This document shows positions 1 through 8,291 of a stretch of DNA of 64,000 bases, piece by piece (position 1 is the stretch's first letter; every line of letters begins with the position of its first letter). This DNA comes from Oceanobacter antarcticus (GTDB lineage Bacteria > Pseudomonadota > Gammaproteobacteria > Pseudomonadales > Oceanobacteraceae). Location: NCBI RefSeq assembly GCF_044962685.1, contig NZ_JBBKTX010000004.1:62001-126000 (forward strand), written 5' to 3'. Made by a program: the position numbers and the translations under genes. The notes beneath the pieces are model-generated. The model did not search any database, was not told the DNA's origin, and worked only from the letters and a program-made list of their open reading frames with translations.

Positions 1-2
1 CC

Positions 3-166
3 GCTATTGATGACCAACACGACCAGCAAACGCTGGAACTGCAGACCTACCAGCAATTGGCTCCAAATCCATGGTGTCACGGGCCTTAAATAGCGAACAC
101 AGCTTGAGTAAAGATCCTATCCAGGCGTTAAGTGAACGGTTTGAAATAAATACGGGACTTTTGTGA
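3..166 (+). pseudogene. HigA-type antitoxin remnant, frameshifted and cut by the window edge
   Basis: From about position 44 the second reading frame gives a stretch containing ADLPAIGSKSMVS and then IQALSERFEI, ending in TGA at 164-166. This is the recognition-helix region and C-terminus typical of HigA-like helix-turn-helix antitoxins (ADLPEIGSQGVVSE-type). Upstream, that frame is closed by TGATGA at 8-13, while the third frame continues a plausible DDQHDQQ segment, so a frameshift near position 45-50 is needed to join the halves. No HigB toxin is visible. I read it as a dead antitoxin fragment beside the defence operon. The call rests on motif resemblance in about 40 residues. Confidence 0.45.
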
Positions 167-178
167 CGCTACGCCGAT

Positions 179-192
179 GGGCTAGGAGCCTG
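179..192. repeat. 14-nt match to the left end of the 31.6-kb MITE-like element
   Basis: GGGCTAGGAGCCTG here is identical to 31552-31565, which covers the left terminal inverted repeat of the element at 31555-31727. The match stops after 14 nt and no right end follows, so this is at most a truncated copy or a shared insertion-site sequence. The remaining bases from 193 to 233 show nothing recognisable. Confidence 0.3.
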
Positions 193-233
193 CTGGATAG
201 GTTGTATGAGAAGGCGGCGCTTGCGAATTGATA

Positions 234-1007
234 TCAGCCGTTATAGTCCATAGAGCGAAGGTGCTTTTCGGCCGAGGAACCCAGGTAACTTCGAATAGCG
301 GAGAAGAAAGGGGGCCAATGGTGTTTACTATTTTTCTGCAAATAGGTTGCCGCTAATCGATCGAGAGCTTCTCCGACAGATAATTCTGAATTCCGTTGAA
401 GTAAATTCCTTACATCGGCATTCAGCTTGTTCAGCACTGTCTGACGCAGACTATTCAGGCGCTTTGCATCCAGCCTGAGTTCTCTGATTGTGGCTTGTGC
501 TTTGATAGGATCAATACCGGCAATCGAGCAATTTACCTTATCAACGCTTGGCTCGCCGGTTGTTCGGTCAAATGCAAAGATTGGTGGAAAAGCCGGCATT
601 TGATGCGGATTCAGAATGACAGAATCCAGATTTTGACTTCCCTTTGGAATATCACATGAGCAATCAGGGCTGGTATAGCGATGTGCGGCATCAGTAACGT
701 CAGGCCTGCTGCCACCATGACAACAGCCCAACAAATTTTGCCAGTCCAGTGCCCAATTGTGCCCTGCTGTCATATCTGACTTGGGGTGATAGTGTTCAAC
801 ACGGTAGTCGGCGTTGCCATGACTATCCTGCTCTTTCAAGTCGATCTCACAATAGACACAGAGTCCACTTTGATCAGCTATTATTTGTTGTTTCAACTGT
901 TGGCGACGAGCTCTGCTATTTTTGAACATATCCCACGAGCCTGTTGGATTCTTGTGTCTATATCGGGCCAGCAACGGAGGCTCGATTCCTTTGAGCACCT
1001 TTTTCAT
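234..1007 (-). CDS. ptuB: HNH endonuclease, PtuB-like (Septu-type defence)
   Basis: 257 residues. CVYCE near residues 50-54 is followed by VEHYHPKS near 70-77 and an NLLGCCHGG segment, the zinc-ribbon HNH pattern of the TIGR02646 family, which includes PtuB of Septu and the effector of retron Ec78. The likely start is the ATG at 1005-1007, giving a 4-nt ATGA overlap with the upstream ATPase stop. A longer reading to 1085 would lie inside the ATPase gene and lacks similarity. Overlap and order (ATPase then HNH) match Septu operons, where the nuclease degrades DNA on phage sensing. No reverse transcriptase lies upstream within 270 bp, so a retron version is not supported. Confidence 0.75.
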   Translation of the reverse strand: MKKVLKGIEPPLLARYRHKNPTGSWDMFKNSRARRQQLKQQIIADQSGLCVYCEIDLKEQDSHGNADYRVEHYHPKSDMTAGHNWALDWQNLLGCCHGGSRPDVTDAAHRYTSPDCSCDIPKGSQNLDSVILNPHQMPAFPPIFAFDRTTGEPSVDKVNCSIAGIDPIKAQATIRELRLDAKRLNSLRQTVLNKLNADVRNLLQRNSELSVGEALDRLAATYLQKNSKHHWPPFFSAIRSYLGSSAEKHLRSMDYNG

Positions 1008-2320
1008 TCGTGCGTACGCTCCCATTCTTTCATGCGAACATCCATATCCAGCCGCAGTAACTCTGGCTCGTACTCCTGTCCCCAATCACGTAATTCTCTG
1101 TGCAGTTGTTGTGCCTCGTCAGAATCCCATTGATCCTGAAAAACCAGCTGTTGATAGCGTTTGAGTTTTTGCACAATATCCAGTTGCTCAACGCGAGAGG
1201 ACTCTACACCCAGTACATCCAACAGCATTCTCTGCGACTCTGCACCTTCAGAAAATTCGACCAAGTGCAGGCTTGGCTGCTCATCATGCCACTCGATTAC
1301 CCGTAGACACTCTGGCTTGACCGAGGAAATCACCTGAGGGCTATGGGTCGTAACGATAAACTGGATGTTGGGGAAGGTGCGCTGCAAATCGAGCAAAATG
1401 GTTTGCTGCCAACCAGGGTGAAGATGTAGATCCACTTCGTCGATCAAGATTACGCCTTCGGTATCCAGAGAGTTATTCAGCCCTGAACGTTCAATGTCTG
1501 GATTTGCTTCCGCCATTCGAGCTGCAATATCCATCACCATCGCCAGCGTGATGCGGTAACCGTCACTGAGTTGCTCAATGCGTAACTCTTTCAGGGTGCC
1601 ATCACAATTCCAGTCGACTGCTATTCCTGCCGGTTCGGCTCCTCTGGGGTTACTGAACTCAGGCAACATACGGTGAATGGCTTCACGAATGGCCTTTAAC
1701 TCCGGTATTTCCAGCTCGAAAGATTTTGCATCCCGCTGACTCTTCAATTCGATATCTTCAAGTGCGTAAAAATATTCAACAAATCGTTTGAAATTGGTTC
1801 GGCTTTCCAGTGACTCCGACAATGCCTCAAAACGAGGAAACTCTTTGCCAAATCCTCGTTTTCGCTGTGGAACATCAAAGACACCTCGGCCTGTTCCATA
1901 GTAGGCGAACAAAGGCAAGGCAAAGGCGCTGTTGTCGTTAAACGCATCCACCATGGAGTCGGCGTAATCGGTCAATTGTTTTATACCCAGAGCTTCTGGT
2001 ATGTGGCTGGCTGTTTTTTTGGTTTGGTCGCGTTTTTCAGTTCTGTCCCAGCGCAGCTCGTTAAATGACTGACACTGAATCCTCATAAATGGAGGTTTGA
2101 GTTTATTGGGATAAACCTGAAAGTCAGAGTCTTTCGGGTTTTTACCACTGACATTAGGCAAGCGGGTCAGAAATGGTCCTAGAGCGATCGCCAGAGCATC
2201 CAGAATACTGGTTTTACCCGCGCCATTACGGGCGACCAATACCGTAAGCTGTTCATGGAAGTCGATTTCGAAGGAATCGAAGCGGCGGAAGTGATCCAGT
2301 TTCAAATGACGAATTTTCAT
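1004..2320 (-). CDS. ptuA: AAA/ABC-type ATPase, PtuA-like (Septu-type defence)
   Basis: 438 residues from the ATG at 2318-2320; the in-frame upstream codons to 2365 look like leader sequence because family members begin MKIRxLxLxxFRxF. The P-loop is ARNGAGKTS at residues 30-38 (first Gly replaced by Ala), LSDGYR is the ABC signature, VILIDEVDLHLHP near residue 290 is Walker B, and VTTHSPQ near 322 is the H-loop. This is the AAA_21/OLD-like ATPase fold used by PtuA, which binds ATP and holds the HNH partner inactive until infection. It is translationally coupled to the HNH gene. Other ATPase/HNH defence pairs share these folds, so the exact subtype is inferred. Confidence 0.75.
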   Translation of the reverse strand: MKIRHLKLDHFRRFDSFEIDFHEQLTVLVARNGAGKTSILDALAIALGPFLTRLPNVSGKNPKDSDFQVYPNKLKPPFMRIQCQSFNELRWDRTEKRDQTKKTASHIPEALGIKQLTDYADSMVDAFNDNSAFALPLFAYYGTGRGVFDVPQRKRGFGKEFPRFEALSESLESRTNFKRFVEYFYALEDIELKSQRDAKSFELEIPELKAIREAIHRMLPEFSNPRGAEPAGIAVDWNCDGTLKELRIEQLSDGYRITLAMVMDIAARMAEANPDIERSGLNNSLDTEGVILIDEVDLHLHPGWQQTILLDLQRTFPNIQFIVTTHSPQVISSVKPECLRVIEWHDEQPSLHLVEFSEGAESQRMLLDVLGVESSRVEQLDIVQKLKRYQQLVFQDQWDSDEAQQLHRELRDWGQEYEPELLRLDMDVRMKEWERTHE

Positions 2321-2533
2321 GAATAACAATCTGATTGCCAAGTAAGTAGTGAATGATTCTATCACGTCGATATAGTCATTGGAGGGCCGATCAAACCTGA
2401 GTCAAACCACTTTATTTGTCATCAAATAACGTAAACCGCTTGGTCTTCTCGTCCCCCCACTCAAAGTAAAAAATCCCGTATATCGGGATCAATTTCACAT
2501 ACGCACAAAAATTAGCACACCAAACAACAGCCA

Positions 2534-2554
2534 CAAAAAAGGGCCCGAAGGCCC
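2534..2554 (-). terminator. Rho-independent terminator after the binding-protein gene
   Basis: On the minus strand GGGCC-TTCG-GGCCC is followed by a run of T. It sits about 35 bp beyond the stop of the 2589-3857 gene and separates it from the ATPase operon. The rest of 2321-2588 shows only AT-rich promoter-like sequence. Confidence 0.75.
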
Positions 2555-2588
2555 AAACAAGTGTCAACAAATTGTCGAGCGATCACAC

Positions 2589-3857
2589 TTACTGCAACTG
2601 CTGCGGCTTACCGGCGGCTTGTCTGGCAGCCGTCCATTCCTGCTGTGTTTGAGCTGCCATATTGCCAGGCAAGCTCAGCAGGATGTCAAAGTAGTCCTGA
2701 TAAAAACGGTCTTTCATCGCATCGTTACGGGTTTTGACTTTGACCACATGTACCGACTGCACATTCTGGTGATCAAATCCGCGCCAGGTTTGCTGATCTT
2801 TGAGGCCGATGTAGGTGTGATCTTCCAATGCCTCGATCAGGCGCTCGCTATTCAGGCTGCGCGCCCGTTCAACAGCGTCCTTGAACTGGTAAACAATACT
2901 GTAAGTCGAGGCAGCGGAGCTGGAGGGGTAATTCTCGTAGCGCTCGGTAAAGGCATCGACAAAATGGATGCCCTTCTCAAATCCATACTGGTACGGCAGC
3001 CGCCAACACCAAGGCACCGTACTAACGACGCCTTCCAACAAGCCAACACCAGTTACCCGAACGGTGTCCAGAGTCAGTCCCGGCACAATAATCGTCATGG
3101 TTTTTTTCAGTTCCATGGTGTGCACCAACTGCATCGCCACCGCCAGATCATCCCCCGCCATCGTGAGTACCATCACTTCTGCACCGGACTGCTGGGCAGC
3201 GTCCAGAGCAGCCTTGATCTCACTATGCTTGGGCCGAGGAAATGGCACCAGATAACCGGGGTTCACATGGTTGTCGTCGGTGTTGGTGAAGCTGCGCATG
3301 GAGGCTTCGGTCGAATGCCCCCAGGAATAGTCCACCGTCACATACACCAATCGTTTACCCGCCAGGCTCTGGTTAAGATAAAACGACAGCGCCTTGCTGC
3401 TCATCCAGGCGTTGTAAGACTCCCGAAAGATATAACGGTGCCCTTCTGCCCCGGTGGTCGCATTGGCGTAGGAATGGGCACTGAAAAACAGCAGGCCTTG
3501 CTTTGCCGCTTCCTTGCCTGCAGTAATCGCTACCGCACTGGAAACACCACCAAAGACCATGGACGCCCCCTGATTGGCAACCGATTTCACAGCGGCGACG
3601 GCTTTGTCCGGCTTCGACGCAGTATTTTCCAGCAGTAATTCTAACGGTCGCCCCAGTACCCCGCCCGCTGCGTTAATTTCTTCCACTGCCAACAAGGCAG
3701 CACGCGCTTCCGCAATGCCCATTTCTTTATAAGGGCCAGTATAGGGATACAGGAAGCCGAGTTTGATCGGCTCGGCAGCAACAGCAACAACGCCGTTAAG
3801 CAATAACAGGCCGCTAGCAATAAGCGCAGCCATTCTCCGCAATGAGGAAATCAGCAT
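2589..3857 (-). CDS. Periplasmic ligand-binding protein, Leu/Ile/Val (Peripla_BP_6) type
   Basis: 422 residues. A signal peptide of about 28 residues ends at VAAA-EPIK; the mature start IKLGFLYPYTGPYKEMG and the ...AVEEINAAGGVLGRPLEL segment are hallmarks of Peripla_BP_6 receptors. Such proteins feed ABC permeases, and many carry aromatic acids, urea or amides. No ABC permease or ATPase gene is present. The neighbours are BenE and a Rid-family protein on the same strand, so it may serve an aromatic acid, may use a permease encoded elsewhere, or may act as a sensor subunit. The 138-bp gap to benE holds a short tandem repeat, so co-transcription is likely but not certain. Confidence 0.8.
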   Translation of the reverse strand: MLISSLRRMAALIASGLLLLNGVVAVAAEPIKLGFLYPYTGPYKEMGIAEARAALLAVEEINAAGGVLGRPLELLLENTASKPDKAVAAVKSVANQGASMVFGGVSSAVAITAGKEAAKQGLLFFSAHSYANATTGAEGHRYIFRESYNAWMSSKALSFYLNQSLAGKRLVYVTVDYSWGHSTEASMRSFTNTDDNHVNPGYLVPFPRPKHSEIKAALDAAQQSGAEVMVLTMAGDDLAVAMQLVHTMELKKTMTIIVPGLTLDTVRVTGVGLLEGVVSTVPWCWRLPYQYGFEKGIHFVDAFTERYENYPSSSAASTYSIVYQFKDAVERARSLNSERLIEALEDHTYIGLKDQQTWRGFDHQNVQSVHVVKVKTRNDAMKDRFYQDYFDILLSLPGNMAAQTQQEWTAARQAAGKPQQLQ

Positions 3858-3948
3858 AGTGTCCTTTTTTCTTATTGTTGTTATCAGTTACTGTCCATTC
3901 AAAACGATCGGGTAACACCACGCTAGCCAGCCGCTGCACACTCATAGC

Positions 3949-3982
3949 CATACCCTGCACACTCGCATACCCTGCACACTCG
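3949..3982. repeat. Two adjacent 17-bp direct repeats
   Basis: CATACCCTGCACACTCG occurs twice head to tail, and a decayed third unit (CGCTGCACACTCATAGC) lies just before. It fills the short gap between benE and the binding-protein gene. Its role is unknown; slippage is a simple origin. Confidence 0.8.
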
Positions 3983-3995
3983 TAGCCAAGGCTGC

Positions 3996-5165
3996 TCAGC
4001 GTGTCTTGCGACGCAGCAGATTGGTGAGTACAAATACGGCAGTGCCCAGTACCACCCCCCAAAACGCCGAGCCAATACCATAAATACTGATGCCAGAAGC
4101 GGTGGTCATAAACGCCACCAGCGAAGCATCCAGATGCCCTTTTTCTTCCAATGCCACATTCAGGCTGTTACTGATAGCACCGAGCAAGGCCAGTCCAGCA
4201 ATAATGGCGATCATCTCGGTCGGAAAGCTGGTGAAAAACAGCACAATGCTACCCGCAAACAAACCACCTACCAGATAAAACACACCATTAGCAATACCGG
4301 CGATATAACGCTTGTCCGGTTCCGGGTGCGCATCCGGGCTGGTACAGATCGACGCAGTAATGGCCGCCACCACCGTGGTGATACCACCAAACAGGGCCGT
4401 GGGAATCGACATCAACGACAGCGCCGTAATCACCGGGCGGGTAGAGACCTGATAACCGGCGGTTTTCAGAATCGCAAAGCCGGGCAGAAACTGCCCCGTC
4501 AGGCTGACAATCACCAGTGGCAACGCCAGGCTCAACGTCGAGCCAATACTCCACTCAGGTATAATCACCGTCGGCGTTGCCAACTCCCAACGCAGCTGGC
4601 TGAGATCCGCATGCAGCACCGTGAACGACAGGGCAAACCCGAGTCCCACCAGCAACACCAAAAAGTAGCCCCGGCTGAAAAACTTGAACACCACAAACGC
4701 CAACACCATGATCGTTGCCACCACCGGAGTCGACTCCAGAGTGCGGAATGCCCCAAGGCCAAAATCAAACAGAATACCCGCCATCATGGCACCTGCCACC
4801 CCACGGGGAATCAGATGCACCACCCGATCAAACAAACCACTGATGCCAATAAAAAACAGCATTACCGCCGCTGTCATATAAGCACCAATCGCCTCATTCA
4901 GAGACAATTCGGGAAACAGGGTAACCAGCAAGGCGGTTCCTGGTGCCGACCAGGCCGTAACCACCGGCACCCGCAGCCAGGCGCTGAGGCCAATACTGGT
5001 CACCCCGGCACCGATGGAAATTGCCCACACCCAGGAAGTCATCATCTCATGAGAGATATTGGCACTGTCGGCCGCCTGAAACACAATCGCCAGTGGCCCG
5101 GAATACGACACCAGTACAGCCATCAACCCCGCAATCAGCGTGGATGCAGAGACGTCTTTGATCAT
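3996..5165 (-). CDS. benE: Benzoate/H+ symporter family transporter BenE
   Basis: 389 residues with about 11-12 hydrophobic helices. Family marks include the N-terminal SASTLIAGLMAVLVSYSGP, the VTAWSAPGTALL loop near residues 70-80, and ICTSPDAHPEPDKRY between late helices. The length equals typical BenE. It imports benzoate or related aromatic acids across the inner membrane. The start is 22 bp downstream of the Rid-family gene stop, so both are one transcript. The cluster contains no benzoate dioxygenase, so the cargo could be a hydroxybenzoate or benzoate made by the neighbouring oxidation module. Confidence 0.9.
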   Translation of the reverse strand: MIKDVSASTLIAGLMAVLVSYSGPLAIVFQAADSANISHEMMTSWVWAISIGAGVTSIGLSAWLRVPVVTAWSAPGTALLVTLFPELSLNEAIGAYMTAAVMLFFIGISGLFDRVVHLIPRGVAGAMMAGILFDFGLGAFRTLESTPVVATIMVLAFVVFKFFSRGYFLVLLVGLGFALSFTVLHADLSQLRWELATPTVIIPEWSIGSTLSLALPLVIVSLTGQFLPGFAILKTAGYQVSTRPVITALSLMSIPTALFGGITTVVAAITASICTSPDAHPEPDKRYIAGIANGVFYLVGGLFAGSIVLFFTSFPTEMIAIIAGLALLGAISNSLNVALEEKGHLDASLVAFMTTASGISIYGIGSAFWGVVLGTAVFVLTNLLRRKTR

Positions 5166-5187
5166 CTGTCAGGCTCCTGCGATCGAA

Positions 5188-5580
5188 TCAGTTGAGTTGA
5201 GCGATGCCTTTCACTTCCAGAAAATAGCCCGGCGCACCACACAAGGAAGCAGCCCCGATTGCCGTCCAGGCGACGTAGACACCCTGCAAATAACGATCGC
5301 GCACCTGCATAAACAACGGCAAATCACGCATATCGGTGTGGAAACTGGTCATCTCAACCAGATTCTCGAACGATCCACCCGCTGCTTCTAACACTCGCTT
5401 CATATTCTCGAACACCATAACAAACTGGGCTTCTTTATCGACCACCAGCTGACGTTGATCATCGCGGCCGATCTGACCCGAGATATAAAGCGTATTACCG
5501 GCCAGTACCGCCGGAGCATAGCCGATGTCATCACGAATAAATTCCATGCCTTCTGGCACAATAAGGTGTGGTTTTTTCAT
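5188..5580 (-). CDS. RidA/YjgF-family protein lacking the canonical arginine
   Basis: 130 residues, the standard single-domain Rid length. NTLYISGQIG near residues 30-39 and the C-terminal YFLEVKGIA strand place it in the family. Canonical RidA enamine/imine deaminases carry an Arg (in PARSCVEV) that binds the substrate carboxylate; the equivalent segment here reads AWTAIGAASL with no Arg. It therefore belongs to an atypical Rid subgroup often linked to catabolic operons, and deaminase activity should not be assumed. First gene of the minus-strand operon with benE and divergent from the sigma-54 regulator at 6036. Confidence 0.8.
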   Translation of the reverse strand: MKKPHLIVPEGMEFIRDDIGYAPAVLAGNTLYISGQIGRDDQRQLVVDKEAQFVMVFENMKRVLEAAGGSFENLVEMTSFHTDMRDLPLFMQVRDRYLQGVYVAWTAIGAASLCGAPGYFLEVKGIAQLN

Positions 5581-5732
5581 AACAGTACCCGGTAAACGCC
5601 ATAGTTATTTGTGTTGTTGTATTTATCAAAGAAAGTGGCGTAAACGCAGGCTAGCCGGGCAAGATACTCCGCCACTATCCATATCACGCCAATTTGTATC
5701 CGCATACTGCAACGCCCTCGAGTCAGGCAAGC

Positions 5733-5834
5733 TAAAGAGGCCATCTATATAATCATAATCCGGTGCCCGCTCTGGGCTTACGGATGGTTTTGAATCACGA
5801 AGCCGGTTTACAGAATTAAATAGATGGTTCCTAT
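5733..5834. repeat. Short MITE-like element, internally deleted copy
   Basis: Ends form an inverted repeat (CCATCTATATAAT at the left, ATTAAATAGATGG at the right). The interior, about 60 nt starting GGTGCCCGCTCTGGGCTT, is nearly identical to the left part of the larger element at 12928-13194; here the right interior of that element is missing. The rest of the 455-bp gap between 5581 and 6035 contains the divergent promoters of the Rid gene and the regulator, plus a cluster of TGATCA-like half sites at 5955-5998. The apparent 131-codon minus-strand reading frame across the element is not credible. Confidence 0.75.
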
Positions 5835-6035
5835 AAAGACTTGACGGCAGCCCATTCGCAGGAGTTAGCTTGAGAATCCAGTCGCGGACAAGCCTCCGAC
5901 AGACAAGCGGAGGCAGGCTCATACATACCCATGCCAGCCAATAACACCGCCAGATCATCGAGTGATGATCATTGGTAAGATCATAAAAAGTGATCACCAT
6001 AGCCAACATAAATAACAACAAAGGCTTCAGCAGAA

Positions 6036-8003
6036 ATGAGTAACCTTATCGACCTGCGCCGACACTTTCAGGAAGGCCGATCCGTCGCCGACAACGCCCT
6101 CGACCGCCATATTTTCCAGTCCTGGCAACGCTGTGCCTCCATGGGGCTGGATATGATGGGTAAAGCCGACTACAACCTCCTTGATGGCCGCGCCCTCGAC
6201 CGGGTACTCGACCGCAATACACCTCTGCTGCAAGCCGCCGAACCCCACGTGCAATGGCTGCAACAGGCTATCTCACGAGCCGGATGGTCGATATTACTCA
6301 CCGACAGCCAGAACATTGCCATACGCTCGGTGCGTTCCAGCCAGCTACAGGACGTCCGTATCGACAGTGCCTTTAAAGTCGGCACCCTGCTGAGCGAAGC
6401 CGCTATCGGCACCTCCGCCATGTCGTGTGCCCTGACTGACCAGCGTTTCACCCGCGTCTACGGCTTTGAACACTACAACGAATATCACCGCCAGTTTCAC
6501 TGCGCTGCCACGCCGATATTTGACCCACGGGGCAAGGTCTGCGGTGTGCTGGATATCACCAGTGCCAACCCGGACAGAAACGAAGGTGTCTTTCTGCTGT
6601 TGCAGCAATGCGCCCGCCAGATCCAGACCGACATGATCCGGCAGCTTCCCGACAGCCTGCCTATCGTCCTGAGTTCCACACCCAACGCAGGGTCAGGCGG
6701 CGACGCCATGGTACTGGCGGTTAACCCCGCCGGTTATATAACCGGCGCTAACCGGCTGGCCTGTCAGATGCTGGGATTGCAGTTGCAAGACGACCGCAGG
6801 CTGCATTTCGAACATCTGTTCGATAACGCCTCAGCAGATTTGAGCCGCCTGCAGCAAGGCAACCTGCCGCTGCGACTACACAACGGCATCACCCTGTTTG
6901 CACAGATTCCAGCCACTATCCACAGCACCACCATCAACAGCGCGCGCATCCGGCACCCACCCGGATCAGTCCAGGCAGACAAACAGACGGCAAGCACCCT
7001 TTTTGGAGACACCCGCATCAACGAGAATCTCACCAAAGCCTGCCGGGTCATCACACGCCTGCCGATTCTGCTGCAAGGAGAGTCCGGCACCGGCAAGGAA
7101 GTGGCAGCCACTTACCTGCACAACAACAGCGCTGCCGCCGACGGCCCACTGGTATCGCTGAATTGTGCCGCTATCCCGGAAAATCTGATCGAAAGCGAAC
7201 TGTTTGGTTATCAACCCGGTGCCTTTACCGGTGCCAACAAGCGCGGCCAACTCGGCAAACTGCGCGAAGCCAATGGCGGCACTCTGTTTCTGGATGAAAT
7301 AGGCGATATGCCAGCCGCTCTGCAAACCCGCTTGCTGCGTGCACTGGAAACCCGCGAAGTTGCCCCGCTTGGCGGCGGCCCAGCACAAGCGCTCAACTTC
7401 CAGCTGATTTGCGCCACCCACCAGAACTTGCCACAACAGATCGAAAGCGGCACCTTCCGTCTCGACCTCTACTACCGCATCAATGGCTTCAAGCTCACCT
7501 TGCTACCGCTGCGCGAACGACAAAACGTGCTGGCATTGGCAAACACGTTGCTCGCCGACCTCCGCCAGCCCAATCAGCAAGACAGTCGATTGATCGTTCA
7601 TCCCGCTGGCCGTAGCCTGACGCCAGAGCTGCAGCGTTTCATTGTGCAATTCCCCTGGCCTGGCAACGTACGCCAGCTCAAACACGCGCTGATTTATGCC
7701 GACGCACTGGCCGAATCCGCAGCACCGCTCACTCTCGCCGACTTGCCCGAAGAACTGACTACCGGTTACGCACACGCTCAACCAACGGAACTGACCAATC
7801 AATACGCCACCGAATACCAACCGCTCGGCAGCCCAACGCAACACTTGGCACACAGTCTCTCGCAACCGGAGCACAGTCTTAACGGCGAAAATATTCGCCT
7901 GATCGAAGAGACCTTACGGATGTATGACGGCAACGTCAGCAAAGCCGCCAACCACCTGGGCGTAGCGCGCTCAACGATTTATCGCAAACTGGGGAAGGTG
8001 TGA
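6036..8003 (+). CDS. AcoR-like sigma-54-dependent activator
   Basis: 655 residues. Order: N-terminal helix region with SWQRC (AcoR family), a GAF-type sensory domain roughly 60-190, a short PAS-like linker near 225-290, an AAA+ domain with Walker A GESGTGKE near 350 and the sigma-54 contact motif GAFTGA near 396, FLDEIGDMP as Walker B, and a Fis-type helix-turn-helix at the C-terminus (NVSKAANHLGVARSTIYRKL). It should bind an enhancer site and open sigma-54 promoters when its ligand is present. A matching promoter and palindrome lie directly downstream, so the 8292-12846 operon is its probable target. The effector is probably an alcohol, aldehyde or ketone, by analogy with AcoR relatives. Confidence 0.88.
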   Translation: MSNLIDLRRHFQEGRSVADNALDRHIFQSWQRCASMGLDMMGKADYNLLDGRALDRVLDRNTPLLQAAEPHVQWLQQAISRAGWSILLTDSQNIAIRSVRSSQLQDVRIDSAFKVGTLLSEAAIGTSAMSCALTDQRFTRVYGFEHYNEYHRQFHCAATPIFDPRGKVCGVLDITSANPDRNEGVFLLLQQCARQIQTDMIRQLPDSLPIVLSSTPNAGSGGDAMVLAVNPAGYITGANRLACQMLGLQLQDDRRLHFEHLFDNASADLSRLQQGNLPLRLHNGITLFAQIPATIHSTTINSARIRHPPGSVQADKQTASTLFGDTRINENLTKACRVITRLPILLQGESGTGKEVAATYLHNNSAAADGPLVSLNCAAIPENLIESELFGYQPGAFTGANKRGQLGKLREANGGTLFLDEIGDMPAALQTRLLRALETREVAPLGGGPAQALNFQLICATHQNLPQQIESGTFRLDLYYRINGFKLTLLPLRERQNVLALANTLLADLRQPNQQDSRLIVHPAGRSLTPELQRFIVQFPWPGNVRQLKHALIYADALAESAAPLTLADLPEELTTGYAHAQPTELTNQYATEYQPLGSPTQHLAHSLSQPEHSLNGENIRLIEETLRMYDGNVSKAANHLGVARSTIYRKLGKV

Positions 8004-8160
8004 CACGGGTAAAACGCATTGACGGATATCGGGGATAAATCCTCTCCTACAAAACCGGCATCAAATGATCGGTGCCGGGTGCACACCCTGGCAAACCGGA
8101 TACGCCAGTGAGTCACTGCAGCATTCTGCAACACTGCCTGCCAGACAACTCCAACTCCAC

Positions 8161-8177
8161 TGTTGCAACCTGCAACA
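8161..8177. promoter_or_regulatory. Palindromic enhancer site for the sigma-54 activator (proposed)
   Basis: TGTTGCAACCTGCAACA is a perfect 7-bp inverted repeat with a 3-nt spacer, about 70 bp upstream of the -24/-12 promoter, a usual enhancer distance. A related degenerate copy (CTGCA-GCATT-CTGCAACA) lies at 8116-8133. Protein binding is inferred from location and symmetry. Confidence 0.6.
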
Positions 8178-8228
8178 CTCCTACCACTAGCATCAAATAA
8201 CCCATTGTTTTTAATAGTATTTATTTTA

Positions 8229-8244
8229 TGGCCCGACACTTGCT
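8229..8244 (+). promoter_or_regulatory. Sigma-54 (-24/-12) promoter
   Basis: TGGCCCGACACTTGCT fits the TGGCACG-N4-TTGCW consensus with correct spacing between the GG (8230-8231) and GC (8242-8243) pairs and a single mismatch. Transcription should begin near 8255, leaving a leader of about 37 nt before the 8292 start codon. Confidence 0.85.
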
Positions 8245-8291
8245 CAATAATTTTGACCAGTGATAAAAAATATAACAACAAGGGTACATTC

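Noticed and set aside
2321..2588. Retron reverse transcriptase or msr/msd upstream of the ATPase/HNH pair
   Set aside because: The gap is short and AT-rich with a terminator, and the next gene is a transport protein, so no retron is supported.
2619..3638. 339-codon plus-strand frame opposite the binding-protein gene
   Set aside because: The minus-strand protein has a signal peptide and clear Peripla_BP_6 motifs; the plus-strand product has no recognisable motif and is a mirror of that gene.
3949..3982. CRISPR array
   Set aside because: Two units directly adjacent without spacers; no other regularly spaced repeats and no cas genes in the window.
4134..5195. 353-codon plus-strand frame opposite benE
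   Set aside because: The product is rich in Gln, His and Arg without domains, the typical antisense image of a hydrophobic transporter gene.
5626..6021. 131-codon minus-strand frame upstream of the sigma-54 activator
   Set aside because: It crosses the MITE-like element and the promoter region and has no family motif.
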